Shown here: in pieces, positions 44,859-55,799 of the stretch
How the letters are laid out: each line of letters opens with the position of its first letter
Numbering within the stretch: the stretch's first letter is position 1
From: Tetracentron sinense
Taxonomy: Eukaryota > Streptophyta > Magnoliopsida > Trochodendrales > Trochodendraceae
Direction of reading: 5' to 3'
DNA: 64,000 bases
Assembly (NCBI GenBank): GCA_015143295.1
Contig: CM026571.1
Span: 4,607,501 to 4,671,500 of the forward strand
The notes under the pieces: model-generated
What the model saw: the letters and a program-made list of their open reading frames with translations, nothing else
Databases searched by the model: none
Told to the model about the DNA's origin: nothing
Made by a program: the position numbers and the translations under genes

Positions 44859-47079
44859 AGTGTTTTTCCATTTGGAAAGGATGGATTGGGGTGTTAATTA
44901 TCAATAACATATAGCAGCATCGATAGAATGAGAGAAATTCTCGATGAATGGCCCCACGAACTTTATTCTTTAATCTCAATTCTCACATGTCTTTAATCTC
45001 ACATGCAGTACATGCACCACAAGTTGTGCTTTATTTCAATCAACTAAAATAAGAAAAAGATTCCAGATCTTCCACGGTTGGATTTGTTTTGTAAGGTCAC
45101 TTTTACCTTATCATTCATATAAATTGATTTTTTTTTCATAAATTCTTAAACAATTAGCTTTAATCTTACAAATTAATTCACAAAGGACACGAGTTGACAT
45201 AGCATGCAATGATGCATACTCCAATAGAATCTCGAGTGAATAAAAAAGGAGTGAATAAAAAAGGGTTGTGCAAAACTTCAAAACTCTGAATGAGACACTC
45301 CCTGATTTGAAAAATAAGACAAATGGCATGTGATGTGTACCCATTGCAAGTGAATGCTCACCTTAATGGCCTACGTTTTTTTTTCTTTCCGGAAACTCAT
45401 GGTGTCCCAAGCCCTAGACGAATCCCTGAGGGTGCAATGTGAGCCCACAACTCACCACACCAAGTAAGTCCATGAAATTCCCGTGCGGGACTAACCCCAA
45501 AGGAGGAGTGAGCAGTTGGGTTAATGGCTTACTTCGAGTAATAAGACAACAATTTGAGTGTATCAAACTACTTCAAGTGTTTGTACAAAAAAAAATAAAA
45601 AATATTAGTGTCTTTCTTATCGTTACGCAATTTAATTATTCCTTATAGTAATAATTTTATAGAATAGTACTAATAAGGGTGTCGAATCTCTGAGGATTGC
45701 ACTAATTTCTTTGTCTTTTATTAAAAATAATTTTAAACTAATGAGTAACAAGATTAATTAATTTGATTGATTTTAATATAATTAAACTATCAAATTTTAT
45801 TTAACCTAATTACTAAGATCTTTTAGTTATATATCGGTTGAGAAAGTATAGAGTGTTTGAATCCATCACTAGCTTCATAACTAATCTTACTTTGATTTTA
45901 TTATGACCTCTTAAATTACAAATATTACAGTGAGAGTGACGATACGTTCCCTCTCAACTGATCAAGAAAATACAAGAGATCAAATTTTGGGTATATCGTA
46001 TCTTCGATTAGCACGAGTGATATACATTAAATTAGGATAGTATGATCACTCGTCAAATAAAATATCTTAAAATTTAATCTCTTGTTATATTAAAATCATT
46101 GCATACAACTTATATTAAAATTTTAACGAAAATTAACACAAGAGGTTCAATTCCAATTTTTTAACACTTAAGATAAGGATAGAAATTTCATTGAAATCAA
46201 ATTTAAATCTAATGAATCTGGTTATTAAAACAACTCTCTCATTATGTAATCAATGTCATACAAATAAGAAATCTAAATAAAAATAAAGAACGACGCAGTT
46301 ACTTGGCTAGAGTTTCATCGAAACCCTAAAATGGAAAATTAGTTCATCGCGAGGAACACATTATTTTCATAAACAAAAATAAAGAACTCATCTTTTTGGT
46401 TCCCTTAATCTCCAGAGCTTTTCTTCTTCAAATCTCAAAATCTCTATATTATGATTATGGCTAAGGGTTCTCCTATTTATAGAGAAAGATAGAGTCCTTG
46501 TTAATTAGGAGTTCTAATTGAGGTTAAACTCTTATTTTTTTTCTCTTTCAACTCTCTTAGGGTTGAATAAGGATCAAACTCTCACTCATGTAGCTAAGAA
46601 TAGAGCTGGAAAGTGTTAAAAATACTATTCACGCAACACTATTTATGCTATTTACAGTTTTGTCACTGAATTTTGAATAATTCTAGAGAGCTCACTTCTT
46701 ATCGGATTGATTTGAAATTTGAAACATAGCTACTTTAGGTCATCTAAAATCTACCCGAAAATTTTCATAAATTTTGGATGAAGGAAAATAACAAAAATAC
46801 CCCTCTATTGATAAAAAGATGGTTTTGGCCAGTCGATCCATCAAGGTAGATTTTCACAATTTTATTCTTTTTTATTCTTTTTTTCTTTTTTTCTTCTCCT
46901 TTCTGAGATTCTTTGAACGTCTAATTTTTCATTTTATCTTCTTTTCCTCGCATAAACCTGAAAAAGATAAAAACAACCAAGTAGCGTAAAACAATTTAAA
47001 ATATTACTCTAAAAGGTTAACAAGTTAAGTTTGAAGTGCTTAAATGTCTAACAATTAGCATCGATCGCTTTCTATGAAA
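44859..47079. other. 2.2-kb AT-rich stretch, no gene; probable old LTR-type repeat
   Basis: No recognisable protein. 45650-47065 has a leader-like layout (GGGTGTCGAATCTCTGAGG, later AAACCCTAAAATGG, TCCTATTTATAGAG and AACAATTAGCATC) that I associate loosely with LTR retroelement edges in dicots, but no PBS, PPT or repeat pair can be shown. Confidence 0.3.
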
Positions 47080-47885
47080 TTAGTGGGCAGAACGTGCGAT
47101 GCATGTGAGAGAGAAGAGAGGGGGAGAGATACTTGGAAGAGGGACTCTAGTGAAAGTATTTTGGAAAAAAAAAATTAAAGAATATTTTGGATATAAAACT
47201 CGAGGGACATTTTGGATAAAAAAAATAGTGAGAGACACTTTGATTATAGAAATATGATGTAGGGATATTTTGAGAATGAAAAAACTTGAGGATCATTTTG
47301 GGTATAGCAAAGAATGGGGGCGGATAGGGTCTTGACAAAATGTTTTTCTTTCGAAGCGTTTTGCTAAGAGAGTGAAGAGTCCTATTACGCCACTGAGGTC
47401 ATCATGTGTCCCTTTTGATACTCCTTAAATGTGGTTAAGATTCACCCACTTGTTCTTGATATTTAGAAAAAAAAATTTAATCCTAAGTGTTAGTGAATTT
47501 TAACCGGGGTTTAAAAAAAATTAAATTTATTTTTTCTAGAAACCAATGATAAGTGGGTAAATCCTAGGGGGTGGGTGAATCTTAACCATAGTTGGAATCC
47601 GATTGCACCCTTAAGGTTGCCATGTGTCTCTTTTGACGCCCCTTAACTGTGGTTAAGATTCACCTAACTTTAGAGTTCACCCACATATCCTTGGATTTAG
47701 GAAAAATATTAATTTTATTTTAAACTTTGGTTAAAACTCAATGACTTCTAGAGTTAATTTATTTTTTTTTCATATTTTTTCCTATAAACAAAGGATAAGT
47801 AGGTAAACCCTAGGAATGGTGAATCTTAACCATAGTTAAATAGCGTTAAAAGGGACACATGGTGACCTCATTGAGTTATAACCTT
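47080..47885 (-). mobile_element. Partial Helitron, minus strand, sister of 34415-36792
   Basis: On the minus strand it ends ATCGCACGTTCTGCCCACTAA then T. It matches the last 800 bp of the intron-3 Helitron in the same order: terminal hairpin, AAAATGTCC-type repeats, TTGGCAAAATGC-like block, then two foldback elements (47385-47600 and 47602-47880). The LINE and the 5' end are absent. Confidence 0.6.
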
Positions 47886-48262
47886 AAAGAATTTCAAATC
47901 TTCTATTTATAGAAATAAGGGATAGGTGGGTGAACCTTAGGAATGAGTGAATCTTAACCATAGTTAAAAAGTATTAAAATGGACACATAATGGCGTCATT
48001 TGCGCATACTCACAACCAGAAAGCAACACCTATTTAATATTTAATATCAACAACAAAGTCAGTGATCATACTATTGCCCAAAATCCAATTGCATAGCGGG
48101 GCCATGAAAAAAAAAAATATGCCATCAACGATTGTGCTATTGCCCAAAAATCTAATTGTATTGTACAGCGCGACCATGTAAAAAACAAACCTGCCATCCA
48201 CCAATATGCTTTTGTGGTTGGCTAGTCGTTGATATGGCTGCATGCAATTGGGTTTTGGGCAA

Positions 48263-48652
48263 GGCATCAAATCCTCTCCGGTGATAACCGGATTTTGCAA
48301 ATCCGGTTATCACCCCTAGAGGTCACCACGTGCCTCCTTTGACACCCCTTAACCATGGGTAAGGTTCACCCAACCCTAGGGTTCACCCACCTATTTTTGG
48401 TTTTTTTTTAAAAATAATAATTCTTTTTTTAAAATTAAAAAACTGTTTTTAATATTAAAAAAACTCTAAAAATAGTTTTTTAATTTTAAAAAAAGGATTA
48501 TTATTTTTTTAAAAACCAAAATAGGTGGGTGAACCCTAGGATTGGGTGAACCTTACTCACGGTTAAAGGGTGTCAAAGGAGACACGTGGTGACCTCTAGG
48601 GGTGATAACCGGATTTGCAAAATCCGATTATCACAGGAGAGGATTTGCTGCC
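48263..48652. mobile_element. 390-bp foldback MULE-type MITE with exact 9-bp TSD
   Basis: It begins GGCATCAAATCCTCTCC and ends with the inverse (GGAGAGGATTTGCTGCC). The exact flanks are TTTGGGCAA (48254-48262 and 48653-48661). The arms add GTGATAACCGGATTTTGC and the family core CCCCTAGAGGTCACCACGTG. Both arms keep CACGTG. The loop is A/T only. Confidence 0.85.
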
Positions 48653-48661
48653 TTTGGGCAA

Positions 48662-49432
48662 TAGCGCAACAACTAGTACTGTCTTTTTTTTTATTGGTAT
48701 TATTTATTAAAAAGGAAAAAATTACCTATATGTCAGCAATTGTATCACATCATCACTTAGACTATAAAAATCGAATGCATGAATCTCTCTCTTCTTTTAT
48801 TTTTTTAACCAAGTTTTTTTTTTCTATTTGATTAGAGACGCATGAATCCCTTTTTTTTTTTTTTTTTTTTTTTGTATTGTAGTCGGAACCCTTATTAGAT
48901 TTTAGCCTACCCAAATATTTGTTACGTGGTAATGATATCAAATCATGTCACACTTTGATAATTAGAAAACAAAAAAAGATAAGGTAAATTACACTTACCT
49001 CCCTTGAGGTTTGGTGAAATTTTAAAAACCTCTCCTCTAGTTTCTGAAATTATACCATCCTCCTCTTAATTTTGGTTGTCTGTAACATATACCAAATTCC
49101 TTTAAGTTTACCGTTACTTTATGGATGGACTTCAATGATATCATCATTTAACATTTTAAATTATCTAATTTACCATTTTTCAACACAAGATTATTTATTT
49201 TAATAAAATAAATGATAATTGGTTTCTAACCAAGGTTAATATATAATTCAAAAAATCAAGTATATATATTTTTTTTTCTAAAAATAATTGTTAGATAGAC
49301 GACCTCCCTTCACGGTCCACAAATTTTTGGCGCCATGCGAACATCGTGCCCTAATTGGGACATAATCAGGGTGCCAAACATTGCAGTAGCCTTTAGCATG
49401 CGGGGCGGTGGTCGACGGTTGTGTGGCCCTAA
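48662..49432. other. AT-rich intergenic stretch, no gene
   Basis: Contains a run of about 20 T at 48853 and short AT-rich stretches. No element ends or coding signals. Confidence 0.45.
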
Positions 49433-49835
49433 TCTTTACTATTATAATGGGAGAGAGGCGGGCGTAGATGATTTTTCCGAAATTCCCATACTACCCTTAT
49501 ATAAAAACAAAATTTTGATTTAATGTTTTGCTTTAAAACCCAAACTACCCTTTGCCTTTCATTTAATTTCCAAACTACCCCTTGCTCATCTATTTATTTA
49601 GAATCATAGCCAGTTGCGAGAACTCAGGGAAAGTTCAATCGCACCGGTTGGTTAACACGTGTCCCTTTTAACTTCTATTAACTGTGGTTAACTCTTTTCA
49701 CTCGCTCTCACGTGCATCGCACATGCCACTAGCGAGTTCAATCGCACCCGCAGGTTAACACGTGTCCCTTTTAACTCCTATTAACTGTGGTTAACTCTTC
49801 CTCGCTCTCACGTGCATCGCACGTGCCACCGCTAG
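49433..49835 (+). mobile_element. Helitron H4 with tandemly duplicated 3' end
   Basis: 5' A|TCTTTACTATTATAATGGGAG. Two complete 3' ends follow each other: the first stops at CACTAG (49732), the second at CGCTAG|T (49835). The last 103 bp (TTCAATCGCACC...hairpin...CTAG) is therefore present twice. H5 at 54819 has the same structure, so this is a subfamily. Confidence 0.8.
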
Positions 49836-50406
49836 TAGCTTTTAAAAAGAATATATACAGTAGGAAGTGATTTAAAATTCTCGATAGAATCTACTATCGG
49901 GAGCTAAGGCCGCACGATTGAAAATTCCTACGATTGCCAACCATAAAGTTGGGTTCACCATTTAAAGCATTTATCTCTTGTTACCATTGAATTTTCAATC
50001 AGCATCGGATCACCTCTGGCGCACGCATGAGGCTCAACCTCACCTCGGGCGTCTATTCACCATCCTTGTGGCACTAAATATGGGGAGAAATCATTTTATT
50101 TTCTATCTTGTTTCTTTGACTTCCCCCTTGATTTCTCTCTTGTTTTATCACCGCATGGCTGGTGATTAATGAACGTTTGAGGCTAGGACTCGGGCAAACA
50201 GGTAATCCGATGCCTTTTCAATTGCATGGCCTCGGTCTCGATTGTACCTACTTTTCAGAGTTTTCTATCACTTTACTTTTTTTTTATTTTTTTTACGCAC
50301 AGCCCTAGTAGCTTTATCCTGGACCTTCCACCACTTTTCTTTTCCTTTTTGCTCACGATCACCTTAGTAGCAATTGGTTAATGGATGTCTCAATCGGCCT
50401 TGATCA
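49836..50406. other. Intergenic, MITE remnants, no gene
   Basis: 49990-50170 has ATCGGATCACCTCTGGCGCA, ACCTCGGGCGTC and TTCTCTCTTG fragments related to the 11.7-kb MITE family. Otherwise nothing. Confidence 0.4.
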
Positions 50407-50418
50407 TTGAATTATTGC

Positions 50419-50764
50419 ACAGGACTGAACTCGAGAGAATCTCTCCGGTTTGAACCTAGAGGTGTCGTCACGTGTCTCCTTTGACACCCCTTAACCATTC
50501 GTAAGGTTTATTCACTCCTAGGGTTCACCCATTCATGGTTGGTTTTTTTTTTATATATTAATTATTATTTTTTAAATTAAAAAAAGATTTTAATTTAAAA
50601 AAAAGAATTAATATTTTTTATAAAAAAACTAAGGATGGATGAGTCAACCTTAGGGGTAAGTGAACCTTACCCATGGTTAAGGGGTGTCAAAGGAGATAAG
50701 TGGCGACCTCTAGGGGTTCAAACCGGAGAGATTGTCCTGAGGTGAACCGGAGAGCATCCTAGCC
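50419..50764. mobile_element. Foldback family member flanked by 12-bp identical repeats
   Basis: TTGAATTATTGC lies on both sides (50407-50418 and 50765-50776), consistent with a 9-bp duplication plus chance matches. The arms carry CTCTCCGGTTTGAACC, GTGTCTCCTTTGACACCCC and their inverses. The left arm keeps CACGTG; the right has AAGTGG. Confidence 0.7.
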
Positions 50765-51033
50765 TTGAATTATTGCTTGATGGATAACATAATAAAGCTA
50801 CAGATATGCCGTACGATTTTTTTTCCCATCACATTGACGTGTGAATGCTTGATTGCATGCTACAATTCATAGGCCGTACGATTTTCTTTCTTCTTCTTAG
50901 TAGATGCCAGAAAATGGGTATGGGGCTTCCATGGGAGAGATGTCAGAAGTGTGAGAAAATGAAAATGACTTCTCAAGTATTTTTCGCCACATATAAAATG
51001 AAGAGTGGAAGCCTTTGATTGCATAGTTGCTTG

Positions 51034-51827
51034 TAGGGGTGATATCGATCTGAGCCCTGTAATGAGGGAGTTCAGGCTCAATTAGTTAAATTATATCAAT
51101 GTTCAAGTTTGGCTCGAGCTCGGCTTAAACTTAAAATTCATGTTCAGGCTTGGCTTGTGAAAAAATCAACGAGTTTGAGCTTACTCGACTCGTTTAATGC
51201 CAAGTTCAAAAGTCATTTTACTACTGAGTTCGAGCTCGACTTGCTTATTCAAATCTTCAGTCACGAATTTACTTTGGTTAGGCACGAGCTCTGCTCGAGC
51301 TCACAACCGTTTATCAAGTTATAAAGGTAATCTCAATCATTACCTTTTTATAGGCAACAATTCTCCCCAATTGTTATTTATGATCCTGATGTGAGACTAA
51401 AACACGAGCTACATCAATCTTCACGCAGGCAAAAGGACATGATACAGTTGTAATTATGTTGAGAAGTAAGAGGATTGTTGTAATTATACACTTCAAATGA
51501 TTTTTTATAACTGTCATAGCTTTTTTAAAAATCTAATTACAATACTGCCATTCATAGGTTCGTTGTTTTATCTTTTGACGTATTACGTAAACTCCAACAT
51601 TATTCATATTATTTTCCACATGACAATTGCGAGAGACCAATTCTCGATGGAGGAGAGTACGACTTATTTAAATAGTTAAATATATATGCAATCCAACCGA
51701 GCTTTTAATTAGACGAGTAGGAGTGTGTTCAAATTCGGCTCGTTTACTAAATAAATGAAAGATACTTGAGCTTTTAACGAGTTGAGCCCGAGTAGTTTAC
51801 GAACATTTTGCTCAATAATCACCCCTA
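51034..51827. mobile_element. 0.79-kb hAT-type element, GAGCTCG-rich arms
   Basis: The ends TAGGGGTGAT and ATCACCCCTA are perfect inverted repeats. The flanks GTTGCTTG and ATTGCATG agree at 6 of 8. The arms are made of CTCGAGCTCG and TTCGAGCTC motifs. The open frames inside (51109-51394) translate these repeats and are not genes. Confidence 0.6.
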
Positions 51828-51885
51828 ATTGCATGCTACGGCTGAGATATGAGGGTGCCACCATTGCCTGCTCACCACACTATAT

Positions 51886-52041
51886 TTTATTTATTTTATG
51901 CACAGTTGAGGATTAAGGGTTAGTCTTGCTCTACGAAAATAGGAGGAAATCACAACACCCACCTACACGGGACTTGAGTCCGGAACCTCCCTCCTAATGA
52001 GGGGAACCTCCCCCAACCACTAGGCTATTCCCATGGTTTGT
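51886..52041 (-). mobile_element. tRNA-derived SINE with target-site duplication
   Basis: The minus strand has a pol III box A (TAGCCTAGTGG) followed about 40 bases on by a box B-like GGACTCAAGTCC, and an A-rich tail (AAATAAATAAAA). The flanks CTCACCACACTATAT (51871-51885) and ACTCACACACTATAT (52042-52056) form a target duplication. It cannot fold as a complete tRNA. Confidence 0.6.
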
Positions 52042-52056
52042 ACTCACACACTATAT

Positions 52057-53222
52057 GGATGTTCTCTATTCATGAGTAACAGAGTAAGTGGGAGGAACTT
52101 TATAAAGGTCTAAATGACATAGCAGTAGTCCGCTCTGCGAGGAGGGAACAATTTTTCCTCGCCCTCACAAAACCCCCTTGAATTATGGTTGATAAGTTTT
52201 AACAAACGTGGTTAATTTTTTCTTTTATAATCAAGATTAACTGTTTTAATCCTAAGAATTAGTGAATTTTAACCACAATTAAAAGGAGTAAAAAAAATGG
52301 ACATGTGGCAAAAATGGTTCAATATGGTAAGGAGGTGATTATTTTCCAATTACAAATGGAGCTTCCATGATCTATGGTTATTGTTGTTATTTTTTTTTAA
52401 ATATTGCTAGAAAATGTTTGTGAAGCAAATAAGACAAATTTATGTTATTGGGTTTCCTTCAAAATGCCATTAACAAAATTAAAGAAACGTTTTTTCTTTT
52501 CAAGAAACGAAGAACAACTTAGATTTGATCTTTGGCCTCCTTGGATGATTTCCCTAAGATTTTTGTGTCATGGGCGAAAAACCAATGTTTCATTGGTTAT
52601 AATCGTTCTATAAGGCAGGACATTTTAGAAAAAGATTAAATAACAAAACACGAAAAGTATTTTTTTTCTGTACTCTTTTCAGTAGAGTAGAAGTATAGAA
52701 CCCCAATATTTCAAACTAAAATTTGTTATCTTGTCCAATATTATTTTAATTAATTACAGGAGCGAGGGCCAAAAATATTCTAAAACTTCGGCGCCAAAAT
52801 TTTGGGATTCACCCAAATTAAGTTTTTTTCTTTTTTTCATTTTTAAATTATTAGTTATATTTATTAGATAATTAGTAAATGGATAGTAATTATTAAAAAA
52901 TACATTAAATATTTTAATAAAAATTAAACTTTAAAGTAAAGAAAATATTTATTAATGGTTGACAAAGTACAAGAAATAGTTTGAATTTTTTTAAGTTTGT
53001 AAGTATTATATTTTTATAATAATTAATTATATATATATATATATATAATAATTAATAAAAATTTAACGAATTATAATTAATATAAAACGAATAGACTTTT
53101 TATTTGAGTAACCAAAATAACTAAATTTAATCAAAAGAGAAAACAAACCATAACAGAGTCACCTATTTATAAATGGCAACTGATTTCCTATCAAGCTTTC
53201 ATGTTGAGTAAGTTGGTTCTGT
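52057..53222. other. AT-rich intergenic stretch, no gene
   Basis: 52180-52300 has a TTAATCCTAAGAATTAGTG block shared with foldback loops elsewhere. 52830-53110 is almost only A/T with an (AT)n run at 53026-53047. Confidence 0.4.
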
Positions 53223-53483
53223 GATAGGTCATTTCTGTGAAATTAATCTTGAAATTGGAACAGATGATAAAATCACAGAAGAAGTTGATGTAATTGTAAA
53301 TTCAACTACTAATAAAACCTTCGATGAAAGGTTCCCTCCCCCATCTCGAATGTTCTTGTGTCTGTGATGACTCAACTGTTACTAATTTTCCCAATTCATC
53401 TTTCATTCTCACTCAAATTCAGGTATGATATAGCTCTCGACATAAACAAGAGAACCTTGTCGGATTATGAGCTTCGCAAAGAG
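53223..53483 (+). pseudogene. Two spliced-looking exons of an unrecognised gene
   Basis: An open stretch ending at 53330 (ITEEVDVIVNSTTNKTFDE) stops at a GT. After 92 bases a TTCAG opens a 61-bp exon (53423-53483) reading YDIALDINKRTLSDYELRKE before GTGCCAG. The phases join cleanly (AG+G). I do not recognise the protein; VDVIVNSTTN is faintly like a macro domain. No continuation is found on either side, so it is a fragment or chance. Confidence 0.3.
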
Positions 53484-53591
53484 GTGCCAGAAACCTAAGC
53501 TATTTCTGTAAGAACCAACTGGTAAATAAATAAAGAACAAGAAAATTTATATTTATGAAAAAGTTTTTATTAGGAAATTCTTTTTTCCGGT

Positions 53592-53868
53592 TATGTCCTT
53601 GAGGTTGCCACTTGTCCCTATTGATACCCCTTAACTGTGATTAAGATTCACCCACCCTTAAGGTTCACCCACCTATCCTTGGTTTTTTAAAATTATATTA
53701 AAATTTTTTTGAACCCTATTTAAAATTCACTAACTCTTTAGGTTAAATGATTTTAAATATTTTTTCTAAAACCAATGATAAGTATGTGAACCTTAAGAAT
53801 GAGTGAATTTTAATCATAGTTAAGTGGTGCCAATAGGGACATGTGGCAACCTCCTCCATTAAGGGGCA
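53592..53868. repeat. Foldback family member (degraded)
   Basis: The arms carry CTTGAGGTTGCCACTTGTCC, GATTAAGATTCACCCACCC and inverted partners GGGACATGTGGCAACCTC and GTGAATTTTAATCATAG. It lies 10 bp left of the Pack-MULE. Confidence 0.55.
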
Positions 53869-53878
53869 ATTATATATA

Positions 53879-54782
53879 GAGATTTTTCCCTCAATACACC
53901 TAGAATTCTCTGAGAGATCCAAAATTCACTCCATTTAAAAAAAATTCACTAAATACACCCAAACCTATTTTTTAAGACCCTATTACCCTTACATCCAAAT
54001 AGAGGGTTTCAAGAAACTCAACAGTTCTCTCCCACCGTTTCTTCTGCTTTTGTTTTTCCTCCTTATAACTGAAATTATGCAAGAAAATAGCAAAAACCCA
54101 AGTAAAGGCTTCCTAAACCTGGAATTTGGTCGAATCACTTCTGAATCCTCAAGAATCACTCCCAACAGAGCCAATCCCATCATTTCCTGAACATCAAGAA
54201 CAGACATCATATCTTCCCCTCCTATAAAGTCCGTCCAAACTCAATTAACAATCATCTTAATATCTTTAGTTCCATCGTATTCGAGCAACTCAATCACCAT
54301 ATCAGCGTGTCCTCAAGCTGGTTATGTCCTGTGTGATGACAAAGAATTGCTTCATTCACCGGAGTAATAGCAATAATGAAGCTGGCATCAATTCTGGCAG
54401 AACAATCAATAAGAATCATTGTGTCGGCCGGCTCCAGGTACCGGGTTCTCTCAACGGTGGAGCGATCTCCAGCCACCGGATCTTCTCTTTCTACGGCCAG
54501 AGATGATCATAACAGACAGCGGTCGATATTCATTGTCTTCATGATCTTGACCGTCGATTTCATCACAGCAGGAACAATAGGGAGGATTAAGATAGTTATG
54601 GTAAAGAGAATTACGGTGGTGGTGGGGAAAGAAACTCATAGAATTTCTTGAAACCCTTTTATTTTGATTTAAGGGTAAAAGGGTCTTAAAAGGTTGTTTT
54701 GAGTGTATTTAAAGAAGTTTTTAAAAATGGGATGCATTTCGGCTCTCTCAAAGAATTCTGGGTGTATTGAAGGAAAAATCTC
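53879..54782. mobile_element. Pack-MULE, 904 bp, with captured MinD sequence
   Basis: The inverted ends GAGATTTTTCCCTCAATACACC and the inverse of GGTGTATTGAAGGAAAAATCTC pair on for about 100 bp with gaps. The flanks TTATATATA (53870-53878) and TTATATACA (54783-54791) match at 8 of 9. Between the arms, moderate-GC sequence replaces the usual A/T filler: a MinD piece (54130-54420, minus) plus about 150-200 bp on each side that looks captured but that I cannot name. No transposase. Confidence 0.8.
54130..54420 (-). pseudogene. MIND1: Captured fragment of septum-site protein MinD
   Basis: MinD is the plastid P-loop ATPase that, with MinE, places the chloroplast division ring. The minus strand reads MILIDCSARIDASFIIAITP then VNEAIL (family: LIDCPAGIDAGFITAITPANEAVL). 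After two frameshifts it reads LLEYDGTKDIKMIVN, a stop in place of Arg (TGA for CGA), then GEDMMSVLDVQEMMGL and ALLGVILEDSEVIR. Homology ends there and the frame continues into unrelated sequence. About 97 codons of the C-terminal half are kept. The P-loop is not included. Intronless, as in the Arabidopsis gene. It is a pseudogene fragment, not a functional MinD. Confidence 0.8.
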
Positions 54783-54818
54783 TTATATACATGACAAAAA
54801 AAATTGGAGGGGCCAATA

Positions 54819-55213
54819 TCTTTACTATTGTAATGTGAGAGGTAGCTGTAGATGAATTTTCCAAAATTCCCATACTACCCTTATATAAAAACAAAACTTT
54901 GATTTAATGTTTTCTTTAATTCCCAAACTATCCCTTGCCTTTGATTTAATTTTGAAACTACCCTTGCTCATTTATCTATTTTGAACCACAGCCAATCGTG
55001 ATTGAACTCAGGGAGAGTTCAATCGCACCTGCGGGTTAACACATGACCCTCTTAACTGTGGTTAACTCCTTCCCCTCGCTCTTATGTGCATCGCACGTGC
55101 CACTAGCGATTTCAATCGCACCCACGGGTTAACACGTGCCCCTTTTAACTCCTATTAACTGTGGTTAACTCCTTCTCCTCGCTCTCACGTGCGATGCACG
55201 TGCCACCCGCTAG
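54819..55213 (+). mobile_element. Helitron H5 with tandemly duplicated 3' end
   Basis: 5' A|TCTTTACTATTGTAATGTGAG. First 3' end CACTAG at 55106, second CGCTAG|T at 55213. Same duplicated-end structure as H4. The right end abuts the 0.59-kb tandem duplication, and a short piece like the start of that duplication sits to its left (54784-54818). Confidence 0.8.
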
Positions 55214-55799
55214 TATATATAAGACAAAAAAATTTTAGGGGGAGGGGGGCAATTAAAAAAAATTGAGAGTCCCACTATTTCATACCACCCAAAGAAGGTT
55301 TTACCAAAAATTTGGGCATGGCCCCCCTCACCCCAGGCTCCGCCTCAGGTAGTATGGTAGCGGTTATGTTTTCCATTTTTGTTTTTAATTTTTAAAAATA
55401 GAGATAAAAGAAAATTTTTGTTATTTGATTTTTAAAAATTTTGTTTCTAATTTCTAAAACACAAAGCAAACATGTTTACCACAAACATGTTTTGTGCAAA
55501 ATTTTCAAATTTTTGTTTTGAAAAACAGAAAATAGAAAAAGAATTGCAACCAAACGGGTCCTTAACTTTAATTTTCTTAGTTAAAAGAGTGTCAAAAGGG
55601 ATTTGCCAGTTTTTGAAGTCGTTTCGAATGTTTCACCAATTTCGTTTTTGTTTTGTCTTTGTTCACGTTTTCTCGTTGATCTCACTATTTGTTTTGTTGT
55701 AAATTTTTTTGAAGTAATAATAATCTGAAATATTAAAAGGGATTGTCCACATTTAGATATCGTTACTCATTGAAAAATCATCAATTTCCGTGAGCCAAT
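55214..55799. repeat. 0.59-kb tandem duplication upstream of ABCC gene, copy 1
   Basis: It starts TATATATAAGACAAAAAA and ends ATTTCCGTGAGCCAATA. Landmarks shared with copy 2: CATACCACCCAAAGAAGG, GGTAGCGGTT, AACATGTTTACCA and TTCTTAGTTAAAAGAGTGTC. No protein-coding content is recognised. Confidence 0.85.

Noticed and set aside
51960..52041. tRNA gene
   Set aside because: Only box A and a box B-like motif are present; the cloverleaf cannot be drawn. SINE is the better reading.
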